NCBI RefSeq assembly: GCF_900155395.1
Contig: NZ_LT699709.1
Span: forward strand, 83,151-147,150
Reading direction: 5' to 3'
From: Merdibacter massiliensis
GTDB lineage: Bacteria > Bacillota_I > Bacilli_A > Erysipelotrichales > Erysipelotrichaceae
DNA: 64,000 nt
Shown here piece by piece: positions 37,116-45,893 of this stretch. The translations under genes were made by a program, and so were the position numbers. The notes beneath the pieces are model-generated. The model saw nothing but the letters and a program-made list of their open reading frames with translations. It searched no databases and was not told where the DNA came from. Positions within the stretch are counted from its first letter, which is position 1, and each line of letters begins with the position of its first letter.

Positions 37116-39308
37116 TCACTTCCTTTGTGCTGCAATGGCAAGTTGACCAAAGGCAATCCCCTCATCATTGCATGCTGTCTGCTGATGCCAATAGACCCTA
37201 TATTGCTCTTTCTCTAAGCGTGCGACGATCTTATGCAGCAACCACTGGTTTAAAAAACTGCCTCCGCTTAATACGATCGGCAAACGAGACGGATTCAAAG
37301 CACGGCATTGTGCAACCGCCATATGACAGATCGTATTCATGAATCTTGCGCTGATCCGCGCATTGTCCATTCCTTGTTGCAGATCACGAAGGATCTCGCC
37401 GATCATCTTTCGCCAGTCAAAATAGCGAACCCCGCTGGCGTTATAAAAGCTTAGAGAATATTCACCTTCTTCTTTACGATCCGCCATGCTCTCCAATAAC
37501 ATCGGTGCCTGTCCATCATAAGACTGCCAACACGTGTTCGTCAACAAAGCATAAACACCGTCAAACAAACGTCCCATGCTGCTGGCAGCGACACATAGAG
37601 AAGGATGCTGACAAAGAGAGACAATTTCTTGTTCCACACAGGCAGATGGAAACGGATGCCGGCTCATCACGCAAAGAGAGATGGCAATTCGTTTGATCTC
37701 ATGAATAGCCAATTCTCCTCCTGGCAGCAAAATCGGATGAATGGAACCCACACGCTGATAACTCTGCAGATCGCCGATCAAACATTCCGCTCCCCATATG
37801 GTGTGATCTTCTCCATAACCGCTGCCGTCAAAAATGATTCCAAATACCTTTGATGACAATTGATGTTCAGCCATACATGCAGCCATATGGGCATGATGAT
37901 GCTGTACCTGCAAGATCGGCAGATGCAGTGTATTGGCGAATTGCGTCGATGTATAATCCGGATGCAGATCGCAAACTACTTTTTCCGGATGAATGGCAAA
38001 CAGATGCTCATACGTCTGCAACGCTTGCTGATAATGTTCCATATTTTTCCAATGTTCCAAATTTCCAATATAAGGACTCAGGAATACATAATGATGCTTT
38101 CCCAATGCAAAAGAACCTTTTTGGTGTGCTCCCAGTGCCAATATGCCGTCACATTCTTCCTGGATCGTCAATGGGGCAGGCACATAGCCTCTGCTCCTGC
38201 GTACAAAATACGGCTTTCCGCGGAAGGCATACAGCAAGGAGTCATCACAGCGATTGGCAATGGGACGATCATGCAGCAAAAACACATCCGCGATCCCGCA
38301 CAGATCCTGCAAGGCCGCCTGATTATCAATGTACACCGGCTCATCGTGTCGATTCGCACTCGTCAATACAACAGCCGGCAGTTGCTGCATCAATAAAACA
38401 TGCAGAGGCGAATAAGGCAACAAGAGCCCGATATACTGATTTTCTGATATCGCAAGAAATTGTTTAGGATCTTTTTTGCGGCACAGCACAATAGGACGCT
38501 CTTTGCCTTGCAAGAGATCGCTTTCTTCCCTGCTGATCACCGCAAACTTCTTTGCTTCTTCTATACTTTGCACCATAATGGCAAACGGTTTTTGTTCCCG
38601 CATCTTTCGTTTGCGCAAACGTTGAATTGCTTGTTTGTTCCATGCATCGCAGGCAAGATGAATGCCGCCGATTCCTTTGATTGCAACGATCTTTCCTTGT
38701 TTTAAAGCCTGGATCGTCCCTGATAATGGTTCGGCTGTACTGTCAGGATACAATAGCAGCTTCGGTCCGCATCGAGCACAGGCATCCGGCTGTGCATGAT
38801 AACGGCGGTCGCGTATATCTTGGTATTCCTTTTGACAGGCATCGCACATAACAAAACGAGACATTGTTGTATATTTGCGATCATACGGTACATCTTGAAT
38901 GATCGAATAACGCGGACCGCAATTCGTACAGTTGATAAATGGATAATGATACCGCCGATCATTTGGATCATTCAATTCCCGCAAACAATCTGCACATGGG
39001 GCAATATCTGGAGAAATCAAGGTATCATGCTCCCCCACATGGCTGTCGATAATTTGAAATGAACGAAATGCCTGCAAAGGCATTTCCTTTATTTGTATCT
39101 CTTCAATTTTTGATAAATCGGGAGGAGAGTGCAGACCATGCAAAAAATTATTTATATTTTCCTCTTTTCCTTCAACCTCTATGATCACTCCTTGCCCATC
39201 ATTATATACCGATCCTTTCAGTTGATTGTTGTCTGCAAGCCGATGTATAAATGGACGGAAACCAACACCTTGCACGATGCCGCGAACCTGTAATTTCAAA
39301 TGTTTCAT
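37116..39308 (-). CDS. hypF: Carbamoyltransferase HypF
   Basis: A 730-residue protein that makes carbamoyl-AMP from carbamoyl phosphate and loads HypE. The domains in order are: acylphosphatase (residues 1-90, VRGIVQGVGFRPFIHRLA), two zinc fingers (CADCLRE...CTNCGPRYS and CDACQKE...CARCGP, about 105-180), a YrdC-like domain (about 200-370) and a Kae1-like domain with HHAHMAACMAEHQL near residue 465. The length is normal. It overlaps hypB by four bases. Many antisense frames lie over it and are shadows. Confidence 0.95.
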   Translation of the reverse strand: MKHLKLQVRGIVQGVGFRPFIHRLADNNQLKGSVYNDGQGVIIEVEGKEENINNFLHGLHSPPDLSKIEEIQIKEMPLQAFRSFQIIDSHVGEHDTLISPDIAPCADCLRELNDPNDRRYHYPFINCTNCGPRYSIIQDVPYDRKYTTMSRFVMCDACQKEYQDIRDRRYHAQPDACARCGPKLLLYPDSTAEPLSGTIQALKQGKIVAIKGIGGIHLACDAWNKQAIQRLRKRKMREQKPFAIMVQSIEEAKKFAVISREESDLLQGKERPIVLCRKKDPKQFLAISENQYIGLLLPYSPLHVLLMQQLPAVVLTSANRHDEPVYIDNQAALQDLCGIADVFLLHDRPIANRCDDSLLYAFRGKPYFVRRSRGYVPAPLTIQEECDGILALGAHQKGSFALGKHHYVFLSPYIGNLEHWKNMEHYQQALQTYEHLFAIHPEKVVCDLHPDYTSTQFANTLHLPILQVQHHHAHMAACMAEHQLSSKVFGIIFDGSGYGEDHTIWGAECLIGDLQSYQRVGSIHPILLPGGELAIHEIKRIAISLCVMSRHPFPSACVEQEIVSLCQHPSLCVAASSMGRLFDGVYALLTNTCWQSYDGQAPMLLESMADRKEEGEYSLSFYNASGVRYFDWRKMIGEILRDLQQGMDNARISARFMNTICHMAVAQCRALNPSRLPIVLSGGSFLNQWLLHKIVARLEKEQYRVYWHQQTACNDEGIAFGQLAIAAQRK

Positions 39309-39961
39309 TTTAAATATTCAGCGATCCGTCTTGACAAATGTGCACTCAATGCATCCAAACCCTCTTGATTTTTCGTGCTGATCCAAAATAAAGGTGCATC
39401 CGGATTCACGCCATGATAGTTTTCTTCGATCCGTTCCTTGTTAAAATCAAAATAAGGAAGTACATCGCTCTTATTGATGACCAAACAATCCGTCTCTGTA
39501 AACATCAATGGATATTTTTCGATCTTGTCATCTCCTTCTGGAACGCTTAAGATCGTAATACGCATCGTTTCTCCGATATCAAATTCGGCAGGGCAGACCA
39601 AATTCCCGATATTTTCGACAAATATGACATCGATTGAGTTTAAATCAAAAGCCGGCAGCATCTTCTGAATGCTCATCGCTTCAATATGGCAGGCTCCATC
39701 TGTATTGAGTTCCACACTTGGTATGCCCAGAGAAGCGATCTTTGCGGCATCATAAGAAGTCGTGATATCCCCTTCAATGACCGCAATCTTCCATTGTGTT
39801 CGAAGCCGTTGGATCAATGCAGTGATCAGGCTCGTTTTACCAGCTCCAGGAGAACCCATGATATTGATCAATATCGTGTGGTGTTCTCTTAATGTCTCTT
39901 TTACTTGCGCGGATACATCTTCATTCCACTCCATGATCTGATGATATACTTTGATTTCCAT
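39305..39961 (-). CDS. hypB: Nickel-insertion GTPase HypB
   Basis: A 218-residue SIMIBI-class GTPase that helps insert nickel into the hydrogenase large subunit. The P-loop is GSPGAGKTS near residue 36, with ENIGNLVCPAEFDIGE and the base-specific LVINKSDVL further on. The N-terminal histidine-rich nickel store and CxxCGC motif of some HypB proteins are missing, which is common in anaerobes. ATG at 39961 is nine bases after GGAGG; an ATG at 39967 is an alternative. It overlaps hypA by about 40 bases. Confidence 0.94.
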   Translation of the reverse strand: MEIKVYHQIMEWNEDVSAQVKETLREHHTILINIMGSPGAGKTSLITALIQRLRTQWKIAVIEGDITTSYDAAKIASLGIPSVELNTDGACHIEAMSIQKMLPAFDLNSIDVIFVENIGNLVCPAEFDIGETMRITILSVPEGDDKIEKYPLMFTETDCLVINKSDVLPYFDFNKERIEENYHGVNPDAPLFWISTKNQEGLDALSAHLSRRIAEYLK

Positions 39962-40304
39962 CTTCATCGACCTCCAAACTTTCGATCATACATTCTCCAC
40001 CAGATAACCGCTTTAAATGCAAGCCATGGCATTTAGGGCATTCAATATGATGGCGGTCAATTTCAGCAATCGTATGGCAATCTAAACACTCTACGCGCAA
40101 AGGAATCGTGCGTACACAAATTTCTGCACCTTCTGCTATCGTATCCTTTGCCAAGACATCCAGATACATTTGGATACACTCCGGTACAAAACCTGAAAAA
40201 GGTCCAAGTGCTAAATGTATTTTTGTAATCTTTTGTGCATGATGTACTTTTGCCTCTTGGATGCTGACATCTAAAATATGTTTTGTAATTTCTAATTCAT
40301 GCAT
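39921..40304 (-). CDS. hypA: Nickel chaperone HypA
   Basis: A 127-residue metallochaperone. MHELEITKHIL supplies the nickel-binding His2, and two CxxC pairs (CLDC and CPKC) form the zinc site near residues 73-92. The family N-terminus fixes the start at 40304, although GAGGAG is 12 bases upstream. It is the first gene of the hyp operon and is transcribed away from the Ech operon. Confidence 0.93.
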   Translation of the reverse strand: MHELEITKHILDVSIQEAKVHHAQKITKIHLALGPFSGFVPECIQMYLDVLAKDTIAEGAEICVRTIPLRVECLDCHTIAEIDRHHIECPKCHGLHLKRLSGGECMIESLEVDEDGNQSISSDHGVE

Positions 40305-40401
40305 GCCTGTATTATACTCCTCAAACTGTAAAAAAGAAATGGAAACCACTTACAAATAGATATATAATATACGTAAATCATTACATGAATGGAGGGTGTA
40401 T
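40305..40401. promoter_or_regulatory. Divergent promoter region hypA / ech operon
   Basis: A 97-base region serves both operons. Toward ech there is TATAAT at 40363-40368 with only a weak -35 (TGGAAA, 17 bases away). Toward hypA a TATAAT at 40316-40311 would start the transcript almost at the hypA start codon. The layout implies shared control of hydrogenase and its maturation, but no clear operator was seen. Confidence 0.45.
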
Positions 40402-42297
40402 ATGGCATTGGTACCTTTGATGATCATTCTGCCTCTCATCAGTGCAGCTTTGATCTATGTGATTCATGATGCAAGAATACGGGGTTATCTGATTTATACC
40501 AGTGTCGCTTTGTTAGTTCTATGCACGACGGCACTGATTACATCCTGGATAATGGACGGACAAACAACCTGGTATTTATATACCGAAACAAAGATCTTGG
40601 ATCTTTTGATGCAATTGATTGAAATTCTTTTGATGGTCTTTATTATTTACAAATGCATCATTTATAAAAAGCTGTGGATCTCCTGCTTATCGATTTTTCA
40701 AACATTGCTGGTTTTATGGGTAGAACATTCGATTCCTTTATTGGAGTCCACACATACACAGATTGATTCTTTAGCACTGCTGATGTGCGTAATTTGTTCA
40801 TTAGTAGGCGGTCTAATTGCCATCTACGCTGTCGGCTACATGAAAAGTTACCACCAGCATCATAAAGAATACTTAGACCGCAGCTCTTTATTTCTGTCAA
40901 TGTTGTTTTTATTTATGAGCGCCATGTTTGGTTTGGTCTTGTCTTCGAATTTAATTTGGATCTATTTCTTTTGGGAGATCACCAGTGTGATATCTTTTAT
41001 CATGATCGGCTATACAAGAAGCGAAGAAGCAATGGAAAACAGTTTTCGTGCCCTATGGATGAATTTATTAGGCGGGGTTGGTTTCGCTGTCAGTATCTGG
41101 CTATGCGCGATCTATTCGCACAGCGTCCAGCTTTCTGATGTCATTGAGAATGGAAATGCTTTGATCATCGGCTGTTTGGCGTTAGCCGGGCTTACAAAAT
41201 CCGCACAGCTGCCCTTCTCTTCTTGGTTATATGGCGCCATGGTCGCCCCGACTCCATCCAGTGCTTTACTGCACAGTGCAACAATGGTCAAAGCCGGCGT
41301 TTACCTGTTGATCCGCTTAGCTCCTGCCTTGCATGGAAATATGTGCGGCACGATGGTATCTTTCATCGGCGGTTTTACTTTCATCACAGCCAGCATGATG
41401 GCGATCGCTCAAAATGATGCAAAGAAAGTATTAGCTTTCTCTACGATTTCGAATCTCGGTTTGATCGTTGCCTGTGCCGGCATCGGTGCACAAGAAACCG
41501 TATGGGCTGCCATCTTATTGATGATCTTCCACTCTGTCAGTAAATCCATGCTGTTTGAAGCGGTGGGCGCCACTGAAAACTGTATCGGATCAAGAGATAT
41601 CGAGCATATGCATGGATTGATCTTACGATTGCCAGCACTTGCTTATATCATGGGAATTGGCATTGCCGGCATGTATCTGGCGCCTTTCGGCATGTTGATC
41701 AGCAAATGGGTTGCTTTAAAATCATTTGTCGACAGCGGGAATGTCTTGTTAGTGATCTTCATTGCATTCGGCAGTTCGACGACCATGTTTTATTGGACCA
41801 AATGGTTATGCAAATTGATTGCGATGCATAAGCCAAAGCACACAGAAACAGATTGTACCAGAAAAGATGAATATTTCTCCATGTTCATCTTAGGCGGGAT
41901 CATGATCTTGCTGTGTCTGCTATTCCCATTCTTAGCACGGCAGATCGTCAATCCGATCGTCTTATCTTTATTTGGTCAAACAACAGAAGTATTGTCCATG
42001 AGCGAACTGGCAACGATGGTCATCATGGTTGTCAGCATCTTGATCGTTCCATCTTTGATGTTCCTGATCTCGCGTTCTGCTCATCGCGATTACGTTCCGA
42101 CTTATATGTGCGGAATCAATGTTGGCGACAACTCGCATTTTATCGACAGCATGGGAGAAAGCCATCAGTTATATTTAAGCAACTGGTATCTTCGTTTTGA
42201 AATGGGACGGCGCCGTCTGTTGAAACCATCCGAAATCATTGCGTCCAGTGTGCTGATAGTCGTGTTTGCATTGCTGTTGGGAGGTGTACTGCGATGA
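40402..42297 (+). CDS. echA: Ech hydrogenase ion-pumping subunit (NuoL/Mrp antiporter family)
   Basis: A 631-residue membrane protein with about 16 helices, of the NuoL/M/N and MrpA/D family. Conserved charged residues lie in FFWEITSVISFIMIGY (Glu) and GLTKSAQLPFSSWLYGAMVAPTPSSALLHSA (Lys and His). It would move protons or sodium when the hydrogenase module turns over. The ATG at 40402 follows GGAGG by six bases; a GTG at 40396 is too close. It overlaps the next gene by four bases. Confidence 0.93.
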   Translation: MALVPLMIILPLISAALIYVIHDARIRGYLIYTSVALLVLCTTALITSWIMDGQTTWYLYTETKILDLLMQLIEILLMVFIIYKCIIYKKLWISCLSIFQTLLVLWVEHSIPLLESTHTQIDSLALLMCVICSLVGGLIAIYAVGYMKSYHQHHKEYLDRSSLFLSMLFLFMSAMFGLVLSSNLIWIYFFWEITSVISFIMIGYTRSEEAMENSFRALWMNLLGGVGFAVSIWLCAIYSHSVQLSDVIENGNALIIGCLALAGLTKSAQLPFSSWLYGAMVAPTPSSALLHSATMVKAGVYLLIRLAPALHGNMCGTMVSFIGGFTFITASMMAIAQNDAKKVLAFSTISNLGLIVACAGIGAQETVWAAILLMIFHSVSKSMLFEAVGATENCIGSRDIEHMHGLILRLPALAYIMGIGIAGMYLAPFGMLISKWVALKSFVDSGNVLLVIFIAFGSSTTMFYWTKWLCKLIAMHKPKHTETDCTRKDEYFSMFILGGIMILLCLLFPFLARQIVNPIVLSLFGQTTEVLSMSELATMVIMVVSILIVPSLMFLISRSAHRDYVPTYMCGINVGDNSHFIDSMGESHQLYLSNWYLRFEMGRRRLLKPSEIIASSVLIVVFALLLGGVLR

Positions 42298-43157
42298 TCA
42301 AGATTCTGTCTTTGATTGGCTATCTGTTTCTATCCCCTATCATCGGCGCCTTGCTAGACGGGGTGGATCGAAAAGTCACTGCCCGCATGCAGGGAAGAAA
42401 AGGGCCTAGTTTGTTACAGCCGTTTTATGATTTGATCAAATTGTTTTCAAAACAGATGATTGCCGTCAATAGCGTGCAACTGCTGTTAAATCTAAGTTAT
42501 CTGGCATTTCTGTCAATTGCCGGAGGTATCGTATTTTTTGGTTCCGATATCTTGATGTCTTTGTTCATCTTATCGACGGCAGACATGTTTCTGATCTTGG
42601 CTGCCAGCAGCGATTCTTCTCCTTTCTCCAATATGGGCGCAAGCAGAGAAATGCTGCAGATGATGTCTTATGAACCCATGACACTGTTGATTGCCGTTGG
42701 CTTTTATCTAACAACCGGCTCTTTCCGCGTTGACGAGATCATCGCTTGCCCTACCAGTGCCTTTTGGCTGATGCCTGGATTGTTTGTCGGCTATATCCTG
42801 ATCATGGCAGTCAAACTGAGAAAATCGCCATTTGATCTGTCTACATCTCATCATGCACATCAGGAAATGGTCAAAGGAATCACGACCGAAATGTCTGGAA
42901 CGACTTTGGCAGTGATGGAAATTGGCGAATACTATGAGAAAATACTGCTGCTCAGTATCGTTGCCATCTTTTTTCTGAACGCTTCTATTGTCAGCTGGCC
43001 GATCGCTGTTCTTCTTTGTTTCATCGTCTATTTTATTGAGATCTTGATCGACAATGTATGTGCGCGTTTAAACTGGCGTAAAGTATTGGATCTATGCTGG
43101 CTGATCACGCTTTTAGGCGGCGGAATCAATATTTTGATCCTAATGTCCATAAGGTAG
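42294..43157 (+). CDS. echB: Ech hydrogenase membrane anchor (NuoH family)
   Basis: A 287-residue membrane protein with about eight helices. DRKVTARMQGRKGPSLLQPFYDLIKLF near residue 25 is the hallmark of the NuoH/HyfC/EchB family, as is SPFDLSTSHHAHQEMVKG. It joins the soluble hydrogenase to the ion pump and forms the coupling channel. It starts inside the end of echA (ATGA overlap). Confidence 0.94.
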   Translation: MIKILSLIGYLFLSPIIGALLDGVDRKVTARMQGRKGPSLLQPFYDLIKLFSKQMIAVNSVQLLLNLSYLAFLSIAGGIVFFGSDILMSLFILSTADMFLILAASSDSSPFSNMGASREMLQMMSYEPMTLLIAVGFYLTTGSFRVDEIIACPTSAFWLMPGLFVGYILIMAVKLRKSPFDLSTSHHAHQEMVKGITTEMSGTTLAVMEIGEYYEKILLLSIVAIFFLNASIVSWPIAVLLCFIVYFIEILIDNVCARLNWRKVLDLCWLITLLGGGINILILMSIR

Positions 43158-43167
43158 GTGAACACAG

Positions 43168-43617
43168 ATGAATAAATTAAAAAAATCACCCTGGATGTTG
43201 CATTACGACGCCAGCAGCTGCAATGGATGTGACATCGAAGTATTGGCTTGTACGACCCCTACATACGATATCGAACGTTTTGGAATCATCAATACGGGCA
43301 ATCCTTTTCATGCCGATATTTTATTGATCACCGGCGGTGTAAATACACAAAGCGCTTCTGTCGTTAAACAGATCTATTCACAGATGCCAAATCCAAAAGT
43401 GGTCGTCGCTGTTGGTATCTGTGCTTGTACAGGAGGCATCTTTAAAGACTGTTACAACATCTTGGGCGGAATTGATACAATCATTCCTGTAGACGTTTAT
43501 GTTCCTGGCTGTGCTGCACGGCCACAGTCAATTATTGATGGTGTACTGCAGGCAGTAGAAATATTGGAAAAAAAGAAAGAAGGCGCAGATAATGAAAAGC
43601 AAGATCATTCCCATTGA
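43168..43617 (+). CDS. echC: Ech hydrogenase small subunit (NuoB family)
   Basis: A 149-residue subunit that holds the proximal 4Fe-4S cluster next to the NiFe site. The ligands are Cys18 and Cys21 (SSCNGCDIE), Cys85 (VGICACTGG) and Cys115 (VPGCAARP). The length fits group 4 enzymes, which lack the extra clusters of uptake hydrogenases. TAGGTG lies seven bases before the ATG. It overlaps echD by 26 bases. Confidence 0.95.
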   Translation: MNKLKKSPWMLHYDASSCNGCDIEVLACTTPTYDIERFGIINTGNPFHADILLITGGVNTQSASVVKQIYSQMPNPKVVVAVGICACTGGIFKDCYNILGGIDTIIPVDVYVPGCAARPQSIIDGVLQAVEILEKKKEGADNEKQDHSH

Positions 43618-43942
43618 GAAAAACACATTTTTCCATGATATCGTCAAAAGAAAAATGGAAGGATGGCGATTCTCACAAATGTGCGCTGTTACGATAGAAG
43701 ACGGATTTGAACTCAGTTATACTTTTGTCAAAGACTTAGAAATGGAAACTTTGCGATTATTGATTCAAAAAACAGAACCGATCACAAGCATCACTCAGAT
43801 TTATCCATGTGCTTTTCTTCAGGAAAATGAAGCAGCGGAACTGTTTGGGGTCATCATCGAAGGAATCACGATGGATTATAAACATCAATTATATCGCATC
43901 GATACACAAACTCCGTTCGCACAGAAAGGAGTGAATGAATAA
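43592..43942 (+). CDS. echD: Ech hydrogenase subunit (NuoC family)
   Basis: A 116-residue soluble subunit of the complex I 30-kDa family. The conserved segment runs ITSITQIYPCAFLQENEAAELFGVIIEG near residues 67-95. It helps join the large and small subunits and has no metal site. It starts within echC and its stop overlaps the echE start by one base (TAATG). Confidence 0.9.
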   Translation: MKSKIIPIEKNTFFHDIVKRKMEGWRFSQMCAVTIEDGFELSYTFVKDLEMETLRLLIQKTEPITSITQIYPCAFLQENEAAELFGVIIEGITMDYKHQLYRIDTQTPFAQKGVNE

Positions 43943-45021
43943 TGGCAAAGCAAAGCATCATTCCCTTCGGTCCCCAGCATCCTGTTCTTCCCGAACCGAT
44001 TCATCTTGATCTTGTTCTAGAAGATGAAGTCGTTGTGGAAGCTGTTCCCAACATTGGTTTTGTGCATCGCGGGCTGGAAAAGTTAGTAGAAACAAAAGAT
44101 TTCAAGCAATATGTCTATGTAGCTGAACGAGTATGCGGCATCTGCAGTTTTGGCCACGGTTTGGGATATTGTCAAGCACTGGAGGAAATCATGGACATCC
44201 ACATCCCGCGACGGGCAGATTATCTGCGTACGATCTGGATGGAAATGAGCCGTATCCATTCCCACTTATTATGGCTTGGGTTGTTAGCCGATGCCCTTGG
44301 TTTTGAAAGTCTCTTCATGCAATCCTGGCGTTTAAGAGAAAAAGTATTGGATCTCTTTGATCTAACAACCGGCGGACGTATTATTTTCTCCGTCAATCAA
44401 GTAGGCGGCGTATCAAAAGATATGTCGGATGAGATGCTGCAAGCAATTCATGCGACCATACAGGAAATGGATCAGGAATTGCGTCCAATCGCTAAAACAT
44501 TCTTAGAAGATATGAGCGTGAATTCTCGTTTGCGCGGCCTTGGCTGCATCAGCAAAGAGCAGGCATATCTGGCAGGAGCTGTTGGACCAATGCTGCGTGC
44601 CAGTGGTTACGATTATGATGCAAGAGAAAGCGGATATGCAGCCTACAACGATCTCAATTTTGGAGCGATCACTGCTGTTGAGGGCGACTCTTACGCACGC
44701 GTCAAAGTCCGTATCGCTGAAATATTCCAGTCGTTTGATCTGATAGAGCAGCTTTTATCCAAAATACCGAAAGGAGACATTTCAGTTCCTGTCAAAGGAA
44801 TGCCAAAGGGCGAATCTTTCATTCGAATTGAACAGCCTCGCGGGGAAGCAATCTATTATGTCAAGGCAAACGGAACGAAATATCTGGATCGTTTCCGTTT
44901 GCGTACACCGACCACCAGCAATATTCCTGCCATGTTGGATTTATTAAAAGGATGTCAATTAGGAGACGTCGCATTGCTCATCTTGACGATCGATCCTTGC
45001 ATCAGTTGTACAGAGAGGTGA
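43942..45021 (+). CDS. echE: Ech hydrogenase NiFe large subunit
   Basis: The 359-residue catalytic subunit (NuoD family) that makes or uses H2. The nickel-iron site is held by Cys65 and Cys68 in ERVCGICSFGHG and by Cys353 and Cys356 in DPCISCTER. The protein ends at Arg359, the residue after which a maturation protease normally cuts, so it is made without the usual C-terminal tail. No protease gene is present in the hyp cluster, which agrees. The RFRLRTPTTSNIPAM segment is conserved in group 4. Its stop overlaps the ribosome-binding site of echF. Confidence 0.96.
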   Translation: MAKQSIIPFGPQHPVLPEPIHLDLVLEDEVVVEAVPNIGFVHRGLEKLVETKDFKQYVYVAERVCGICSFGHGLGYCQALEEIMDIHIPRRADYLRTIWMEMSRIHSHLLWLGLLADALGFESLFMQSWRLREKVLDLFDLTTGGRIIFSVNQVGGVSKDMSDEMLQAIHATIQEMDQELRPIAKTFLEDMSVNSRLRGLGCISKEQAYLAGAVGPMLRASGYDYDARESGYAAYNDLNFGAITAVEGDSYARVKVRIAEIFQSFDLIEQLLSKIPKGDISVPVKGMPKGESFIRIEQPRGEAIYYVKANGTKYLDRFRLRTPTTSNIPAMLDLLKGCQLGDVALLILTIDPCISCTER

Positions 45022-45025
45022 TCTT

Positions 45026-45556
45026 ATGCGTAAACAAAGACTTTTTTCATTTACCTCGGAAGTATTAAAAAATTTAATATCAAAACCGGCAACCGTCAAT
45101 TATCCAGAAGAACCCGCAACCTATCCTGAGCGTATGCGCGGTCATATTCATATTGATATCGAACAATGCATCAGCTGTACCTTATGTGCGCAGAACTGCC
45201 CGCCCGGCGCTCTCGAAGTCAATCGTGAAGAGGGAACATGGACCATTCACCGTTTTGATTGCATCCAATGCGGAAACTGCGTACAAATTTGTCCGAAGCA
45301 TTGTCTGCATATGGAAAAAGGATATACCTTGCCTGCACAGCATAAATCCAGCGATACCTATACCCGTCCAACAATCGAAAAAAAATATCCGCAAGCTGGA
45401 GATGCCTGCGTGTATTGCGGTTTATGTTCAAAAAAATGTCCAAAACAGGCAATCCAAGTAGAGCGGGATACTAAAACTTGGAAATTAAACAAAGAACGCT
45501 GTGTCAGCTGCGGAATCTGTGCCAATAGCTGCCCTAAAAAATGCATTCAATTTTAA
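45026..45556 (+). CDS. echF: Ech hydrogenase ferredoxin-like subunit with four 4Fe-4S motifs
   Basis: A 176-residue electron-transfer subunit in the place of EchF/NuoI. EchF usually has two 4Fe-4S motifs, but here there are four: CISCTLCAQNCP, CIQCGNCVQICP, CVYCGLCSKKCP and CVSCGICANSCP. The second pair begins near residue 130 and looks like a repeat of the first. It would carry electrons from soluble ferredoxin to the small subunit, and the added pair may be a built-in ferredoxin docking or wire domain. AGAGGTG precedes the ATG by five bases. Confidence 0.93.
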   Translation: MRKQRLFSFTSEVLKNLISKPATVNYPEEPATYPERMRGHIHIDIEQCISCTLCAQNCPPGALEVNREEGTWTIHRFDCIQCGNCVQICPKHCLHMEKGYTLPAQHKSSDTYTRPTIEKKYPQAGDACVYCGLCSKKCPKQAIQVERDTKTWKLNKERCVSCGICANSCPKKCIQF

Positions 45557-45587
45557 AGGAGACAGATGAACAATTTCTGTCTTCTTT
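45555..45587 (+). terminator. Terminator of the ech operon
   Basis: AAAGGAGACAGA (45555-45566) pairs with TCTGTCTTCTTT (45576-45587) with one G-U pair, followed by TTA. It covers the echF stop codon. Confidence 0.8.
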
Positions 45588-45689
45588 TTACATTTATTTG
45601 GTAAATATTCCCTTTTTTCTCACTCTAATAAAAAAGAAATAGTGATTTCAAAGATAGAAAAGATCGATCCAGCTCCTTTTTTTTGTAAA

Positions 45690-45842
45690 TTAGAATTGCA
45701 TTTTTTCTATAAAATGCTGATAAATAAAGCCGAAATCAACACTCAAGCCGATCGTTGGATTCTCATTATCGACAAGAAACCAGAAATAAGAAGATGAAAC
45801 ATACATAGAGGCATCTTTTTCATCTCCATGTAATGTATTTGA
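45690..45842 (-). pseudogene. Possible remnant of a gene, about 50 codons
   Basis: The 337-base gap between echF and the surface-protein gene holds, on the minus strand, an open stretch with protein-like composition ending at a TAA (45692-45690): it includes MYVSSSYFWFLVDNENPT and ends GFIYQHFIEKMQF. An ATG at 45806 would give 38 residues but has no ribosome-binding site, and the reading frame is open further upstream. It may be the tail of a lost gene. No family is recognised. The rest of the gap is AT-rich with nothing clear. Confidence 0.3.
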
Positions 45843-45893
45843 CCGCTGTTTCCTGCTATGTTATTCTATCCCTCGAGACATGAGGAGGAAACA

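Noticed and set aside
37505..38971. Several long plus-strand reading frames opposite hypF (for example 37850-38467)
   Set aside because: They lie fully inside a well-recognised gene on the other strand, have no ribosome-binding site and show no family resemblance.
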